Positions 26,817 to 35,922 of a stretch of DNA of 64,000 nt are shown here, one piece after another. Position 1 is the first letter of the stretch; the number at the start of each line of letters is the position of its first letter. The stretch is from Terriglobia bacterium (GTDB taxonomy: Bacteria; Acidobacteriota; Terriglobia; Bryobacterales; UBA6623), in contig VXMF01000022.1 of the NCBI GenBank assembly GCA_009841225.1, forward strand, positions 124,001 through 188,000, in the 5' to 3' direction. The position numbers and the translations under genes are program-made. The notes beneath the pieces are model-generated. The model searched no databases and was not told where the DNA came from. It saw only the letters and a program-made list of their open reading frames with translations.

Positions 26817-27395
26817 ATGGACACACGAGCCATGCCATGCTTCGGGCCGGGGCTGATGGCGGTTGAACGACACGATCGCTCCACCCCGGGAACGGAAGCG
26901 GAGGCAGCTCCTGGCGGCGACGCCCTCGAAGCGCACATGCGGCGGATGTTCCGGTTGATCTACCGGATCGTGGGCAACGTGCCCGATGCGCAAGACCTCA
27001 CCCAGGATGCATTGCTCAAGGCGCTCGGACGCCGCGAGCAGCTCAAGGACGACCGCAAGGCAGTCCAGTGGCTGAACCGCATCGCGGTTAACACGGCGCT
27101 AGACTTCGTGCGGAAACGGAGTCGCGTTGCATTCGAAGAGATCGAAGCCGCGCCCCCGGCCGCTGTGGCCAGTCCCGAGCAAGAGACCCTGCGGGCCGAG
27201 ACGCGGACGTGGATCGAGGCCGGGCTGAAGTTGTTGTCCGAGCGCGAGCGCACCGCACTGCTGCTGCGGGATGTCGAACAGATGCCGGCCGCGGAGGTCG
27301 CCCAAGTGATGGGCTGCTCCACGGCCACCGTGCGCTCTCACATCGCGAACGCGCGCGTCAAGTTCAGGCGCTACCGGGAGGAAACTGGGCAATGA
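26817..27395 (+). CDS. ECF-type RNA polymerase sigma factor
   Basis: Region 2 includes IYRIVGNVPDAQDLTQDALLK (split over residues 44-64) and WLNRIAVNTALDF. Region 4 includes LLLRDVEQMPAAEVAQVMG and the recognition helix STATVRSHIANAR. The length is 192 residues from the first ATG; a Met at residue 14 (26856) is possible. The stop overlaps the anti-sigma start (ATGA). Together with the zinc-finger anti-sigma factor it should respond to an envelope signal. Its target promoters are unknown. Confidence 0.9.
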   Translation: MDTRAMPCFGPGLMAVERHDRSTPGTEAEAAPGGDALEAHMRRMFRLIYRIVGNVPDAQDLTQDALLKALGRREQLKDDRKAVQWLNRIAVNTALDFVRKRSRVAFEEIEAAPPAAVASPEQETLRAETRTWIEAGLKLLSERERTALLLRDVEQMPAAEVAQVMGCSTATVRSHIANARVKFRRYREETGQ

Positions 27396-27901
27396 GCGAT
27401 TCTCCGTGTCGTCTCGACGAGCACACCATAGCCCTGCATGCGGGGGGCGATCTGGGGCGTCTGCGACGATGGCTAGTCGATCGCCATCTGGCGCGCTGCC
27501 CGCAGTGCAAGGCCGCAGTCAGCGAATACTCTAAGGTGCTGGACGACCTTGCACAGGTGCGCCCGGTGCCTGAGATCGATTTCGATGCACTGGCCCATAA
27601 CGTGCGGGTCGCCGCCGCGCAATCGCGACCGATCCGCGGCACACAGACCGGCTGGCGCTGGCGGGCCGCGGCCGGAGTTGGCCTCGCCGCGGTTGTAGTT
27701 GGAATGCTCGTGCTGATTCCGAATTCCGACGACTCCGAGGCGGATCCCACCCTGGTCGCCACTTCGATCCCAGCCGTGCCCGAACAGATCGGCCCCTGGG
27801 ACGGTGACGACGTGCAACTGACCAGCACTGGCAGCTTGCGCGTGCAGGCCTTTCACTCAGGCTCGGGTGCGCTGACAATCACCGACTACTACGCGCCATG
27901 A
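27392..27901 (+). CDS. Membrane anti-sigma factor with zinc-finger
   Basis: The N-terminal 60 residues hold an anti-sigma zinc-finger pattern, HLARCPQC, preceded by a His-containing helix. One transmembrane helix follows at about residues 90-110 (AAAGVGLAAVVVGMLVLI). The remaining 60 residues are extracytoplasmic. It would hold the sigma factor at the membrane until a signal arrives. Overlaps of 4 bases link it with the sigma gene and the following gene. Confidence 0.82.
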   Translation: MSDSPCRLDEHTIALHAGGDLGRLRRWLVDRHLARCPQCKAAVSEYSKVLDDLAQVRPVPEIDFDALAHNVRVAAAQSRPIRGTQTGWRWRAAAGVGLAAVVVGMLVLIPNSDDSEADPTLVATSIPAVPEQIGPWDGDDVQLTSTGSLRVQAFHSGSGALTITDYYAP

Positions 27902-29058
27902 GATTCCTTAAGCTCCATCACGCATTGGCCTTCGCGGCATTGGCGGCTGTGTTCGCAGCCCAATCCGCGCGGGCACAGGTGCCGCAGGTCGCGGTCGACA
28001 TCCCAGACGGAGTGCCCCTGCGGGTCGCCGCGCAGGACTTCTCCGCCAGCGAGTTCGAGGTGCGGGGCGGAGCGATCGTGATCCACCTAGCCGGCTCGGT
28101 CCACTTCAGGCACCACGGCGCGGAACCGGTGCGCGCAGTCGCCCTGCGCGTCGCGGCCGGCGAGGAGACGCTCGGCGGCCGCGCTGCGGTGACAATGCCG
28201 AGCTTGCATGCGGCCAGAGACGAGAGCTTCGAGGTGCCGCTGAACCTGCGCTTGGTGCGCCCCCTGTCGGCGGGCCAAGGTCCCGCAGTTCGAATCGAGC
28301 CTGATGCGGTGCTGTTCGCCTCGCTGGCCGCCGTCGGGCCGGACCGGCTTGATTCGATTCGCAAGCTGACAGTGCTCGAGATGGAGGCGCGGCGCGACCG
28401 GGAGCACTTCCTGGCCCTGTGGCAGGGCGGGGGCAGGCCGGCCTTGACTGCGGCCATGCAGGCCAGCCTGCGGCGCCAGGCCGCGCGACCCCGTCTTGAA
28501 GTTCGCTTGGCGGGCCAAGGACCCGCCACGGTCCCGGCCTCCGCGCCCGTCCGCGAGATGGAGGTTGCAGTCGTAAACCATCCCGACGCCCCGCTGATCT
28601 TGGAGTCGGGGTCTGCTAGCGTGCGCGGATCGATCTCTGACGCCCCGCGATTTCTCCTGCGTAGCCGGGGCGGACGGGCGGTGCGGCACTTCGACATCGG
28701 CTGGCTCGTGCGCGACGGCGCCGGATCGCTCTATTCGGTCGGGTCTGCGCCGATCGCCGGGCGGGCTGGCTTGGCCGGATCGCGGGCTCAAGAAGCCACG
28801 GGCGAGGGCCGGTTCCTGATCCGACCCGCGTTCGGCGGCGAGCCATCCATCGATGCCATGCTGGCCTACGTGCGCAGCGCCCAATTCGACGACGGCACCG
28901 TCTGGGTGCCGAGCCGCGCAGCGTTGGAAGTGTCGCGGCTGGCCGAGGCCGTGCCGGTTTCGGCAGAGGAGCAGCGACTGAGCCAGCTCTATCGCGAGCG
29001 CGGAGCGGACGCGACCGCCGAGGAATTGCGGAAATTCACCGAATCCGACCAGCAATGA
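27898..29058 (+). CDS. Secreted protein of unknown function in the sigma operon
   Basis: A 386-residue protein with a signal peptide (LAFAALAAVFAAQSARAQ). No catalytic motif or known domain is recognised. The mature part reads as two beta-rich domains (about residues 35-140 and 190-300) separated by a helical segment with many Arg and Glu. The last 40 residues are helical, with SAEEQRLSQLYRERGADAT. It overlaps the anti-sigma gene and the next gene by ATGA junctions, so it is likely made with them and may be the effector or sensor of this envelope response. Confidence 0.7.
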   Translation: MRFLKLHHALAFAALAAVFAAQSARAQVPQVAVDIPDGVPLRVAAQDFSASEFEVRGGAIVIHLAGSVHFRHHGAEPVRAVALRVAAGEETLGGRAAVTMPSLHAARDESFEVPLNLRLVRPLSAGQGPAVRIEPDAVLFASLAAVGPDRLDSIRKLTVLEMEARRDREHFLALWQGGGRPALTAAMQASLRRQAARPRLEVRLAGQGPATVPASAPVREMEVAVVNHPDAPLILESGSASVRGSISDAPRFLLRSRGGRAVRHFDIGWLVRDGAGSLYSVGSAPIAGRAGLAGSRAQEATGEGRFLIRPAFGGEPSIDAMLAYVRSAQFDDGTVWVPSRAALEVSRLAEAVPVSAEEQRLSQLYRERGADATAEELRKFTESDQQ

Positions 29059-29837
29059 CCGTGGGGCCTGGCCAAGCCCCCGGAACCTCGGACTGGCGTG
29101 GACGGATCATGATCGCTTGGAGCCGTCCGCGCTGCCGCGCCGCCGTTGCGTCGTTGCTGGGCCTTCACTTGCTGGCTCATTGCGGCGCGGTTCCGGACGA
29201 AGCGAGCTTCGTTCCCATATTCGACGGCAAGACATTGACTCACTGGCGCGCCGTTCCCGAAGACCTCGGGGCGGCTTGGTCGGTCCAAGAAGGAGCCATC
29301 TAGGGAGCTGGCCTCGAGAACCGCCTTTCCTATCTCGTGTATTCCGCCGACGAGCACCTAAGCGACTTTGAGCTCAGGTTCCGCTACCGGATGCTGACCG
29401 ACGGGAACACCGGTGTCGAGCTCAGGGCGCGAGCGGACACAACGGGCAAGCGTCCGTTCGAGGGCTACCACGCCGACCTCGGCCATGTCGGAATCGGCCC
29501 GCAGATCCTCGGCGCGTGGGACTTCCACTTCGCAACGCGGACGGAGTTTCCGTGCCAGCGCGGCACACGCCTGGTCATCGACGAGGCGGGCAACGCCCTT
29601 CACGAGAGGATCAAAGACCCGGTCCGGATCGAAGACATCAGGGAGCGAGACTGGAATCACTGCCGAATTCGCGCGCGGGGCGACCATTTCGAGTTCTTTA
29701 TCAACCGGAAGCTGTCCTCGGAATTCACGGACGGCATCGGCAAGGGGCGGCTCGATAGCGGGTCCATCGCACTCCAACTGCACGACGACCGCACGATCGT
29801 CCAGTTCAAGGACATCCTGCTGCAGCGCTTGCGCTGA
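29055..29837 (+). pseudogene. DUF1080 (3-keto-disaccharide hydrolase-type) protein interrupted by an in-frame TAG
   Basis: The frame is continuous except for TAG at 29301-29303 (codon 83). Upstream, IFDGKTLTHWRAV and WSVQEGAI are the usual DUF1080 opening; downstream, FELRFRYRMLTDGNTG and GYHADLGHVGIG continue the domain in the same frame, with no shift. The N-terminus carries a signal-like stretch starting at either 29055 or 29109. The usual residue after GAI is often Val, Ile or Leu, so a TTG-to-TAG or similar change is a simple explanation. TAG ends many genes here, so read-through is unlikely. It may be a recent pseudogene or an assembly error. Confidence 0.75.
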
Positions 29838-29942
29838 GTGACGGAGCAAGCCGCCGCTGTTGTCGGATCCTAGCCGGCACGCTAGGGTGGCATCCATCGC
29901 GACCGATGTCGACTACACGCTCATTCCGCCGTTACGATCTGG

Positions 29943-31133
29943 TTACTTGCCTAGATTCTCGTACCACTTGATGTTCTTGGTGGCACCGCCGATCTGAACG
30001 ATGTCCAAGTGGCCGTCGCCATTGATGTCTGCTACCGCGCAACCCGAAGCCGACATGCCGAGGTGGTCCAGGTCTTGGTGACGCCATTCGGCGCCGGCGT
30101 CATCTTGGGCGTAGAAGACGTGGGATCCCGCTATCTCGCCTCGCGCCCGGTCACCGGCGACGATGTCGTCGCGACCGTCGCCGTTGAAATCGCCGACGCA
30201 CACTTCGTGTCCCTCGATGAGCTGCTCATAGATGATCTGGCGCTCCCAGGCCCCTGACGGATCCTGGGTGTAAACGACAACCTCGTTTCCGTGCCATGGC
30301 TCGACCGAGGTAATGAATCGCCTGTCTCCGAGGCTACCGACCGCCACGTCGCTCGCGCCCGCAGTTTTCGGCTCCTCCTTGTGGCCTCGTGAGAGGAGCG
30401 TGTTCTTCCAGCTCACCGAGTCCCCTTCCCCGGCGGGATCATGGAGCGTGATCCCGTCGAATCCGGCCGTTAGCAGCTCCTCGCGCCCGTCGTCGTCCCA
30501 CTGAACCACGCGCACGCGGTGCAGCACTCCGCTGAGCTGGTCGTCGATGAGCAGCCGCTCCCACTCACCATCCAGGTCTTCCGGCACGTGATAGTAGACC
30601 AGCGGCACGTTGTCCTCATACTTGGGCGCGAGTGCGTCCGCACCGATCAGCGGCGCGTTGACCAGCTCTTTCGTGCCGTCGCCGTCCACATCGGCCCACG
30701 CGACATGGTGGGAAGTCGTGAGTTCATCGACGAGTATGGACTTCCAAGGCTTCCGCGGGTCTCCTTGATGCTGCAGCAGCCAGACCAATCCCCTGCTCTT
30801 CGCGGCAACCATGCTGAATTCGTTCTCGATAGAAATCTCCGGGATGCCGTCGCCATCGATGTCGTGGGCGGCCATGTTGACCAGCCCCACCACATCTTGG
30901 ATCAGGACGTGCCTGTCCCAAGTCGGGTTCTCGTACCAAGGCAGTTCCCTGACCCGCGAGGTCATGCCGAGGATATCGGGACGGCCGTCCTTGTTCATGT
31001 CGGTGACCATGACCGCGTAGCCGCCTGGGATGTCCGCTTCGACGACATGCGTGCGGAACTGGACCGGTTCGGAGGAATGGGCAGTGGTGCAGAGCAATCC
31101 GCCGCCAATGAGAAGAGGTAGAAGGGATCGCAC
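29943..31133 (-). CDS. Secreted FG-GAP/VCBS-repeat protein
   Basis: The GTG at 31133 gives a good signal peptide (MRSLLPLLIGGGLL); upstream in-frame sequence lacks a start context. FG-GAP loops are visible: DMNKDGRPD, DIDGDGIPE, DVDGDGTKE, DFNGDGRDD and DINGDGHLD. The last blade repeats the KWYENLG phrase that also closes the related protein at 12757-13911. It is divergent from the cytochrome oxidase operon. The role is unknown; it is predicted to be extracytoplasmic. Confidence 0.82.
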   Translation of the reverse strand: MRSLLPLLIGGGLLCTTAHSSEPVQFRTHVVEADIPGGYAVMVTDMNKDGRPDILGMTSRVRELPWYENPTWDRHVLIQDVVGLVNMAAHDIDGDGIPEISIENEFSMVAAKSRGLVWLLQHQGDPRKPWKSILVDELTTSHHVAWADVDGDGTKELVNAPLIGADALAPKYEDNVPLVYYHVPEDLDGEWERLLIDDQLSGVLHRVRVVQWDDDGREELLTAGFDGITLHDPAGEGDSVSWKNTLLSRGHKEEPKTAGASDVAVGSLGDRRFITSVEPWHGNEVVVYTQDPSGAWERQIIYEQLIEGHEVCVGDFNGDGRDDIVAGDRARGEIAGSHVFYAQDDAGAEWRHQDLDHLGMSASGCAVADINGDGHLDIVQIGGATKNIKWYENLGK

Positions 31134-31264
31134 GCAGGAATGGTAGCACCAAAAGCCTATCTGTTTCCTTGCCAAAGCGGCGATTCCCGGACCTATTGCC
31201 CGTTCCACTCCTGAACAGCCGCCAGCGGGCGCGAGATCCGTTCCGGCGAAGGCAGTGAGCGAGA

Positions 31265-31293
31265 TTGTCACGCTAGCGCGGGCTTGGTACAAT
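31265..31293 (+). promoter_or_regulatory. Sigma-70-type promoter of the cytochrome oxidase operon
   Basis: TTGTCA (31265-31270), a 17-base spacer and TACAAT (31288-31293) match the housekeeping consensus closely. The predicted start of transcription is near 31300, giving an untranslated leader of about 90 bases before coxB. No other comparable pair lies between the FG-GAP gene and coxB. Confidence 0.7.
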
Positions 31294-31390
31294 ACGAGTT
31301 TCTAGGGGGGGCGCAGCAATCGCGGGTGCAAGCTCTGCGAGTCCGCGTGTAGTCTTCTCCGCTCCACCAACCTCGAGTACTGAACCACCT

Positions 31391-32203
31391 ATGGGTCTTC
31401 TGATCGCTATCGCCGTCTGGGCCATCACCTTAGCTATGGCCGTTCCTTTCGTTACTCAGACATGGTGGATGCCCGAATCGATCACCGCGCTGGGTGACGA
31501 GATCGATGCCGCGTTCAACTGGACCCTGATTGGCACCGGAATCATCTTCCTGCTGGCACAGGCGGCGCTCGGCTACACGGTCTGGCAGTTCAGCCGGCCC
31601 ACCGACAAGCCGGCCTCCGATTCGCACGGCAACAACAAGCTCGAGATTCTCTGGACGACGGCCGCGGCGGTGATCTTCGTCGGCCTGACGTTCGTCACTT
31701 ACTCCGTCTGGGCCGAGACGCGCTTCATCGAACAGAAGTCGATGGTGCCGACCGCGGACCGGCTCGTCGTGGAAGTCACCGGCCAACAATTCGTGTGGAA
31801 CATGCGCTACGCCGGGGAGGACAACCAGTTCGGGCCGACCGATATCGCCCTGATCGATGACGCCGCGGGCAATCCGGTGGGCTTGGATCGCAGCGCTCCG
31901 GGCGGTGCCGACGACATCATGGTGCCGGAAATGCAGGTCCCGGTGAACAAGGAGGTCGAGGTGGTGCTCAAGTCCAAGGACGTGCTGCACAACTTCTTCG
32001 TCCCGGAACTGCGCATCAAGCTGGACACGGTCCCCGGCTTGGTCGGCAAGCTCCGCTTCACGGCCACCAAAGAGGGCAAGTACGAGATCGTGTGCTCGGA
32101 GCTATGCGGCCTAGGACACTACAAGATGCGGAGTTTCCTGCACGTGGTCACCCAGGAGGAGTACGACGCGTGGATCGCCGAGCAGGCTTCGTACCTGTTC
32201 TGA
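31391..32203 (+). CDS. coxB: Cytochrome c oxidase subunit II
   Basis: Accepts electrons from cytochrome c at the dinuclear CuA centre. The CuA ligands are present in CSELCGLGHYKM near the C-terminus, with an upstream ligand His in VLHNFFVPE. Two transmembrane helices (about residues 2-22 and 45-67, with a further hydrophobic stretch near 90) anchor it. The aromatic patch QQFVWNMRY is the electron entry region. There is no fused cytochrome c domain, so this is an aa3-type rather than caa3-type arrangement. It is the first gene of the operon. Confidence 0.95.
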   Translation: MGLLIAIAVWAITLAMAVPFVTQTWWMPESITALGDEIDAAFNWTLIGTGIIFLLAQAALGYTVWQFSRPTDKPASDSHGNNKLEILWTTAAAVIFVGLTFVTYSVWAETRFIEQKSMVPTADRLVVEVTGQQFVWNMRYAGEDNQFGPTDIALIDDAAGNPVGLDRSAPGGADDIMVPEMQVPVNKEVEVVLKSKDVLHNFFVPELRIKLDTVPGLVGKLRFTATKEGKYEIVCSELCGLGHYKMRSFLHVVTQEEYDAWIAEQASYLF

Positions 32204-32242
32204 TGTCTCGTAAAGGCGCGGCGTTGAGGGACTAACCAAGTT

Positions 32243-34069
32243 ATGACCGAAGTTCAGCCATCCAAGGAAGTCGCCGAATACACAGAGGTGCATCGGCATC
32301 CCGAGCCGAAGAGCTTTCTCTGGAAGTACATCTTCTCGGTCGATCACAAGGTGATCGGCATCCAGTACCTGTTGCTGGCGGTGGTCGCGGTCTTCGTGGG
32401 CATGGCGCTGAGCCTGCTGGTGCGGCTGCGCTTGGTCTGCCCGGAATGCTCCTACCCGCTGCTCGGTCAGTTCTTCCCCGTCGGCGCGCCCGAAGGCGTG
32501 ATGACCCCGGAATTCTACCTGGCCATGCTGACCATGCACGGCACGGTGATGGTCTTCATGGTGCTGACCACGGCGCCGCAGGGCGGCTTCGGGAACTACT
32601 TCCTGCCAATCCAGATCGGCGCTGCGGACATGGCCTTCCCGCGCCTGAACATGCTCTCGTTCTGGACGACCTTCGTGTCGTTCCTGCTGCTGATGGCCGC
32701 GTTCGTGGTCGAAGGCGGGGCGCCGATGTCCGGCTGGACAGGCTATCCGCCGCTCAGCGCCTTGCCGGAGGCGACGCTTCCGGGCATCGGCCAAGACCTG
32801 TGGCTGGCATCGATCGCGGTCTTTTGCATCGCCTCGCTGCTGGGGGCGCTGAACTTCATCGTCACCACGCTCGACCTGCGCGCCAAGGGCCTGACCATGA
32901 TGCGGATGCCGCTGACCTGCTGGACCTGGTTCGTGACCGCGATCCTGGGCCTGCTGGCGTTCGGCGTGCTGCTGGCGGCCGGCGTGCTGCTGCTGATGGA
33001 CCGCAACGTGGGCACGAGCTTCTTCGTGCCCGCCGGGCTAGTCGTCAGCGACAAGGTCATCGACCACTCGGGCGGCTCCCCGATCCTGTGGCAGCACCTG
33101 TTCTGGTTCTTCGGACACCCCGAGGTCTACATCGCGATCCTGCCCGGCATGGGAGTCACCTCGCACGTGCTGTCGACCTTCGCCCGCAAGACGGTGTTCG
33201 GCTACCGCGCCATGGTCTACGCCATCGCCGCCATCGGCGGGCTGGGCTTCGTGGTCTGGGGCCACCACATGTTCGTCAGCGGAATGAGCCCGTACTCGGC
33301 CTTCGTCTTCTCGGTGCTGACGATGTGCATCGGCGTGCCGTCGGCCATCAAGACCTTCAACTGGATCGGCACGATGTGGGGAGGCAAGATCCGATTCACC
33401 TCGCCGATGCTGTACTCGATCGGGTTCGTCTCCCTGTTCGTCTCGGGCGGGCTGTCGGGAATCTTCCTCGGGCAGCCGACCGTTGACCTGTACTTCCACG
33501 ACACATACTTCGTCGTGGCGCACTTCCACCTGATCATGGGAGTGGCCGCGATCTTCGGGATGTTCGCCGGGCTCACGTTCTGGTTCCCGAAGATGTTCGG
33601 CAAGATGATGAACGAGCCGCTGAGCAAGATCCACTTCTGGATCACGTTTGTCGGCGTCTACGCGATCTTCGGCCCGATGCACTATCTCGGCATGCTGCCG
33701 CACCCGCGCCGCTACGCCGAGATCACCAGCGTGGACTACCTAGGGGCTACCGGTGCCGCGGAACTGCACATGTTCATCACGGTCGCGGCGGTGCTGACGG
33801 TGCTGGCGCAATTCATATTCCTGTACAACTTCGTCAAGAGCATCTTCGCGGGCAAGGAGTGCCGCGAGGAGAATCCGTGGGAAGCCACGACGCTGGAATG
33901 GACCATCCCCTCGCCGCCGCCGCACGACAACTTCGCCGGCAAGGTGCCGCATGTGTACCGCGGGGCTTACGACTTCGCCCTGAGGGGCGCCAAACGCGAC
34001 TTCGCGATGCAGTGCAACGACGACAAGGCAGTATACGGGGAGCCCGCGCCGCAGGCGTCGGGCGATTGA
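32243..34069 (+). CDS. coxA: Cytochrome c oxidase subunit I
   Basis: The catalytic haem-copper subunit that reduces oxygen and pumps protons. The low-spin haem ligand lies in MLTMHGT (His about residue 99). The CuB ligands and cross-linked tyrosine are in WFFGHPEVYIAIL, with HH in WGHHMF. Further haem ligands are in VVAHFHLIMG. About twelve helices are expected from the 608 residues. The glutamate of the GHPEV motif identifies the A-family proton channel. It lies 39 bases after coxB. Confidence 0.96.
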   Translation: MTEVQPSKEVAEYTEVHRHPEPKSFLWKYIFSVDHKVIGIQYLLLAVVAVFVGMALSLLVRLRLVCPECSYPLLGQFFPVGAPEGVMTPEFYLAMLTMHGTVMVFMVLTTAPQGGFGNYFLPIQIGAADMAFPRLNMLSFWTTFVSFLLLMAAFVVEGGAPMSGWTGYPPLSALPEATLPGIGQDLWLASIAVFCIASLLGALNFIVTTLDLRAKGLTMMRMPLTCWTWFVTAILGLLAFGVLLAAGVLLLMDRNVGTSFFVPAGLVVSDKVIDHSGGSPILWQHLFWFFGHPEVYIAILPGMGVTSHVLSTFARKTVFGYRAMVYAIAAIGGLGFVVWGHHMFVSGMSPYSAFVFSVLTMCIGVPSAIKTFNWIGTMWGGKIRFTSPMLYSIGFVSLFVSGGLSGIFLGQPTVDLYFHDTYFVVAHFHLIMGVAAIFGMFAGLTFWFPKMFGKMMNEPLSKIHFWITFVGVYAIFGPMHYLGMLPHPRRYAEITSVDYLGATGAAELHMFITVAAVLTVLAQFIFLYNFVKSIFAGKECREENPWEATTLEWTIPSPPPHDNFAGKVPHVYRGAYDFALRGAKRDFAMQCNDDKAVYGEPAPQASGD

Positions 34070-34078
34070 TAGACGACG

Positions 34079-34735
34079 ATGCCTGCGACCCTCAGTCCAA
34101 GCGAAGCGCCGCCTGTAACCTCGACCGGTGGCGGCGACTTCGTGACCCTGCCGCCAGTGCAGGGCGGCGACTGGCACAATCCTGGCGGCGACCGAGTGGT
34201 CCAGCGCTACAAGCTCGGCGTCTGGATCGGCATGGGCGGCATCCTGATGTTCTTCGCCGCCCTGACCAGCGCGATGATCGTTCGGCAGGGCCTGTCCGGC
34301 GACTGGGTGCCGGTCGCTGTGCCACCCGTGCTGTACGTCAGCACACTGGTGCTGCTGGTATCGAGCTTCACGGTCGAGCGCGCTCGCCGGGAAGCCGTTG
34401 CGGGAAACATGGAAGGGCTGCGCCGCTGGATGAACCTCTCAGCGGGTGTCGGCTTGGCGTTTCTAGCAGGCCAGCTGATGGGCTGGCAGGAGTTGGCGGA
34501 GCGGGGCCTGTACGTGGCGTCAAATCCGGCCAACTCGTTCTACTACCTGCTCACGGCCGGCCACGCGCTGCACCTGCTGGGCGGAATCGCGGTGATGGGC
34601 TACGTCTGGGTGCGGATCCGCGCGAGCCGGCCCTGGCCGACGCGCCTGGCGGTCGTGGAGGCGACCGCACTGTATTGGCATTTTCTCGATGTCCTGTGGA
34701 TCTACATCCTGGGACTGCTGGTGTTTTGGAGGTAA
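34079..34735 (+). CDS. Cytochrome c oxidase subunit III-type protein (first copy)
   Basis: A 218-residue protein with five predicted helices and the heme-copper oxidase subunit III signature: ALTSAMIVRQGL, then LLTAGHALHLLGGIAVMGY and LYWHFLDVLWIYILGLL near the end. It follows coxA by nine bases. A second, different subunit III gene follows immediately. Two subunit III genes in tandem are seen in some Acidobacteria and related oxidases; how they share the complex is not known. Confidence 0.9.
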   Translation: MPATLSPSEAPPVTSTGGGDFVTLPPVQGGDWHNPGGDRVVQRYKLGVWIGMGGILMFFAALTSAMIVRQGLSGDWVPVAVPPVLYVSTLVLLVSSFTVERARREAVAGNMEGLRRWMNLSAGVGLAFLAGQLMGWQELAERGLYVASNPANSFYYLLTAGHALHLLGGIAVMGYVWVRIRASRPWPTRLAVVEATALYWHFLDVLWIYILGLLVFWR

Positions 34736-34739
34736 GCGG

Positions 34740-35372
34740 ATGTCGGAAGGACACGCGGCCACGATGGCGGCACCGACATGGCGGGGCGGTGGCTCGCCGG
34801 TCGCAGTCGGCCACAAGAAGCTCGGGATGTGGCTGTTCATCGTCTCGGACTCGCTGACGTTCTCAGCGTTGCTGTTGACCTATAGCTACGTGCGCGTGGC
34901 CAACGACTGGCCCACGCCGTTTCACTTCTTTCCGTCGATCGTCTTCTCCACGATCATGACGTTGGTGCTGCTGACCAGCAGCCTGACCATGGTCTACGCG
35001 GTCTCGGCCGCCCACCACGGCGCGCGGCGCAAGGCCGCGAAATGGATCTGGGCAACGGCCTTTTTCGGCACTGCGTTCGTGGTGCTGCACGGGTACGAGT
35101 GGATGCACCTGATGGTCGACGAAGGCATGTACCCGTGGGCCAACGAGTACGGCACGCCGCTGTTCGGGGGAACCTTCTTCCTGATCACCGGCCTGCACAT
35201 GTTCCACGTCATCACTGGCGTGGCGTACTTGGGAATCGTCGCGCTCGGCTACCGCCGCGGCAAGTGGCTACCCGAAGACGTCGAAGTGGCCGGGCTCTAC
35301 TGGCACTTCGTGGACTTGGTCTGGATGTTCGTCTTCCCCCTGATCTACCTGCTCTCCACGAGCGTCGATTGA
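34740..35372 (+). CDS. Cytochrome c oxidase subunit III-type protein (second copy)
   Basis: The ATG at 34740 starts MSEGHAATMAAPTW, four bases after the first copy. The 210 residues include LGMWLFIVSDSLTFSALLLTY (split over about residues 28-48), FLITGLHMFHVITGVAY and the closing LYWHFVDLVWMFVFPLIYLL, all subunit III marks. The similarity to the upstream gene is mainly in these motifs, so this is an old duplication rather than a recent one. Confidence 0.9.
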   Translation: MSEGHAATMAAPTWRGGGSPVAVGHKKLGMWLFIVSDSLTFSALLLTYSYVRVANDWPTPFHFFPSIVFSTIMTLVLLTSSLTMVYAVSAAHHGARRKAAKWIWATAFFGTAFVVLHGYEWMHLMVDEGMYPWANEYGTPLFGGTFFLITGLHMFHVITGVAYLGIVALGYRRGKWLPEDVEVAGLYWHFVDLVWMFVFPLIYLLSTSVD

Positions 35373-35388
35373 AGCGAGCGAGATCGTC

Positions 35389-35922
35389 ATGCTGCTATCC
35401 CTGATCGGCTATCTTTTCTGCCTTGCCTTGGGCGTCTGGGGCTTCGTCACGACCGGCCAGCTGCTGGCCTCCGGCAACATCATAGCCACCTTGGACAACC
35501 TGTTCCTCGCGCTGTTCGCAGCCCTTATGGGCGTGACCTGCTTCGGCTACCTAGCCTGGCGATTCTATCCGGCACTGGCCAGCGGCGGCGCGGGCGCGCC
35601 AGCATTTGCCCTCCCGGAGGATCCGCCCTACACGGACGCCCACCTGCCGCTATTCAACAAGATCTGGATCGGACTGCTCGTCCTGACGGCCATCGAGGTG
35701 GTGCTGGCATACGTCCAGGTCGCGGGACTGCTGGTCATGCTCGCGATCCTGCTGCTGCTGTCGGTGATCAAGGCCGGCATGATCATGTCGACCTTTATGC
35801 ACCTGCAGTTCGACAACAAGCTGCTGGCACTGATCGTGGTCATCCCGGCCATAGGCTGCATACTGATCATGTGCGGCTACTTCTTCCCGGACGGCTTCCG
35901 TCTCGTCGACCTGCGGCCGTGA
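35389..35922 (+). CDS. Cytochrome oxidase subunit IV-type protein
   Basis: A 177-residue membrane protein. The C-terminal part has three helices with the subunit IV phrase MSTFMHLQFDNKLL. The N-terminal half adds two further helices (about residues 1-20 and 35-55), making it longer than the usual 90-110-residue CyoD/CtaF form, so it may be a fusion with a small helix pair. It starts 16 bases after the second subunit III gene. It probably stabilises the oxidase. Confidence 0.85.
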   Translation: MLLSLIGYLFCLALGVWGFVTTGQLLASGNIIATLDNLFLALFAALMGVTCFGYLAWRFYPALASGGAGAPAFALPEDPPYTDAHLPLFNKIWIGLLVLTAIEVVLAYVQVAGLLVMLAILLLLSVIKAGMIMSTFMHLQFDNKLLALIVVIPAIGCILIMCGYFFPDGFRLVDLRP

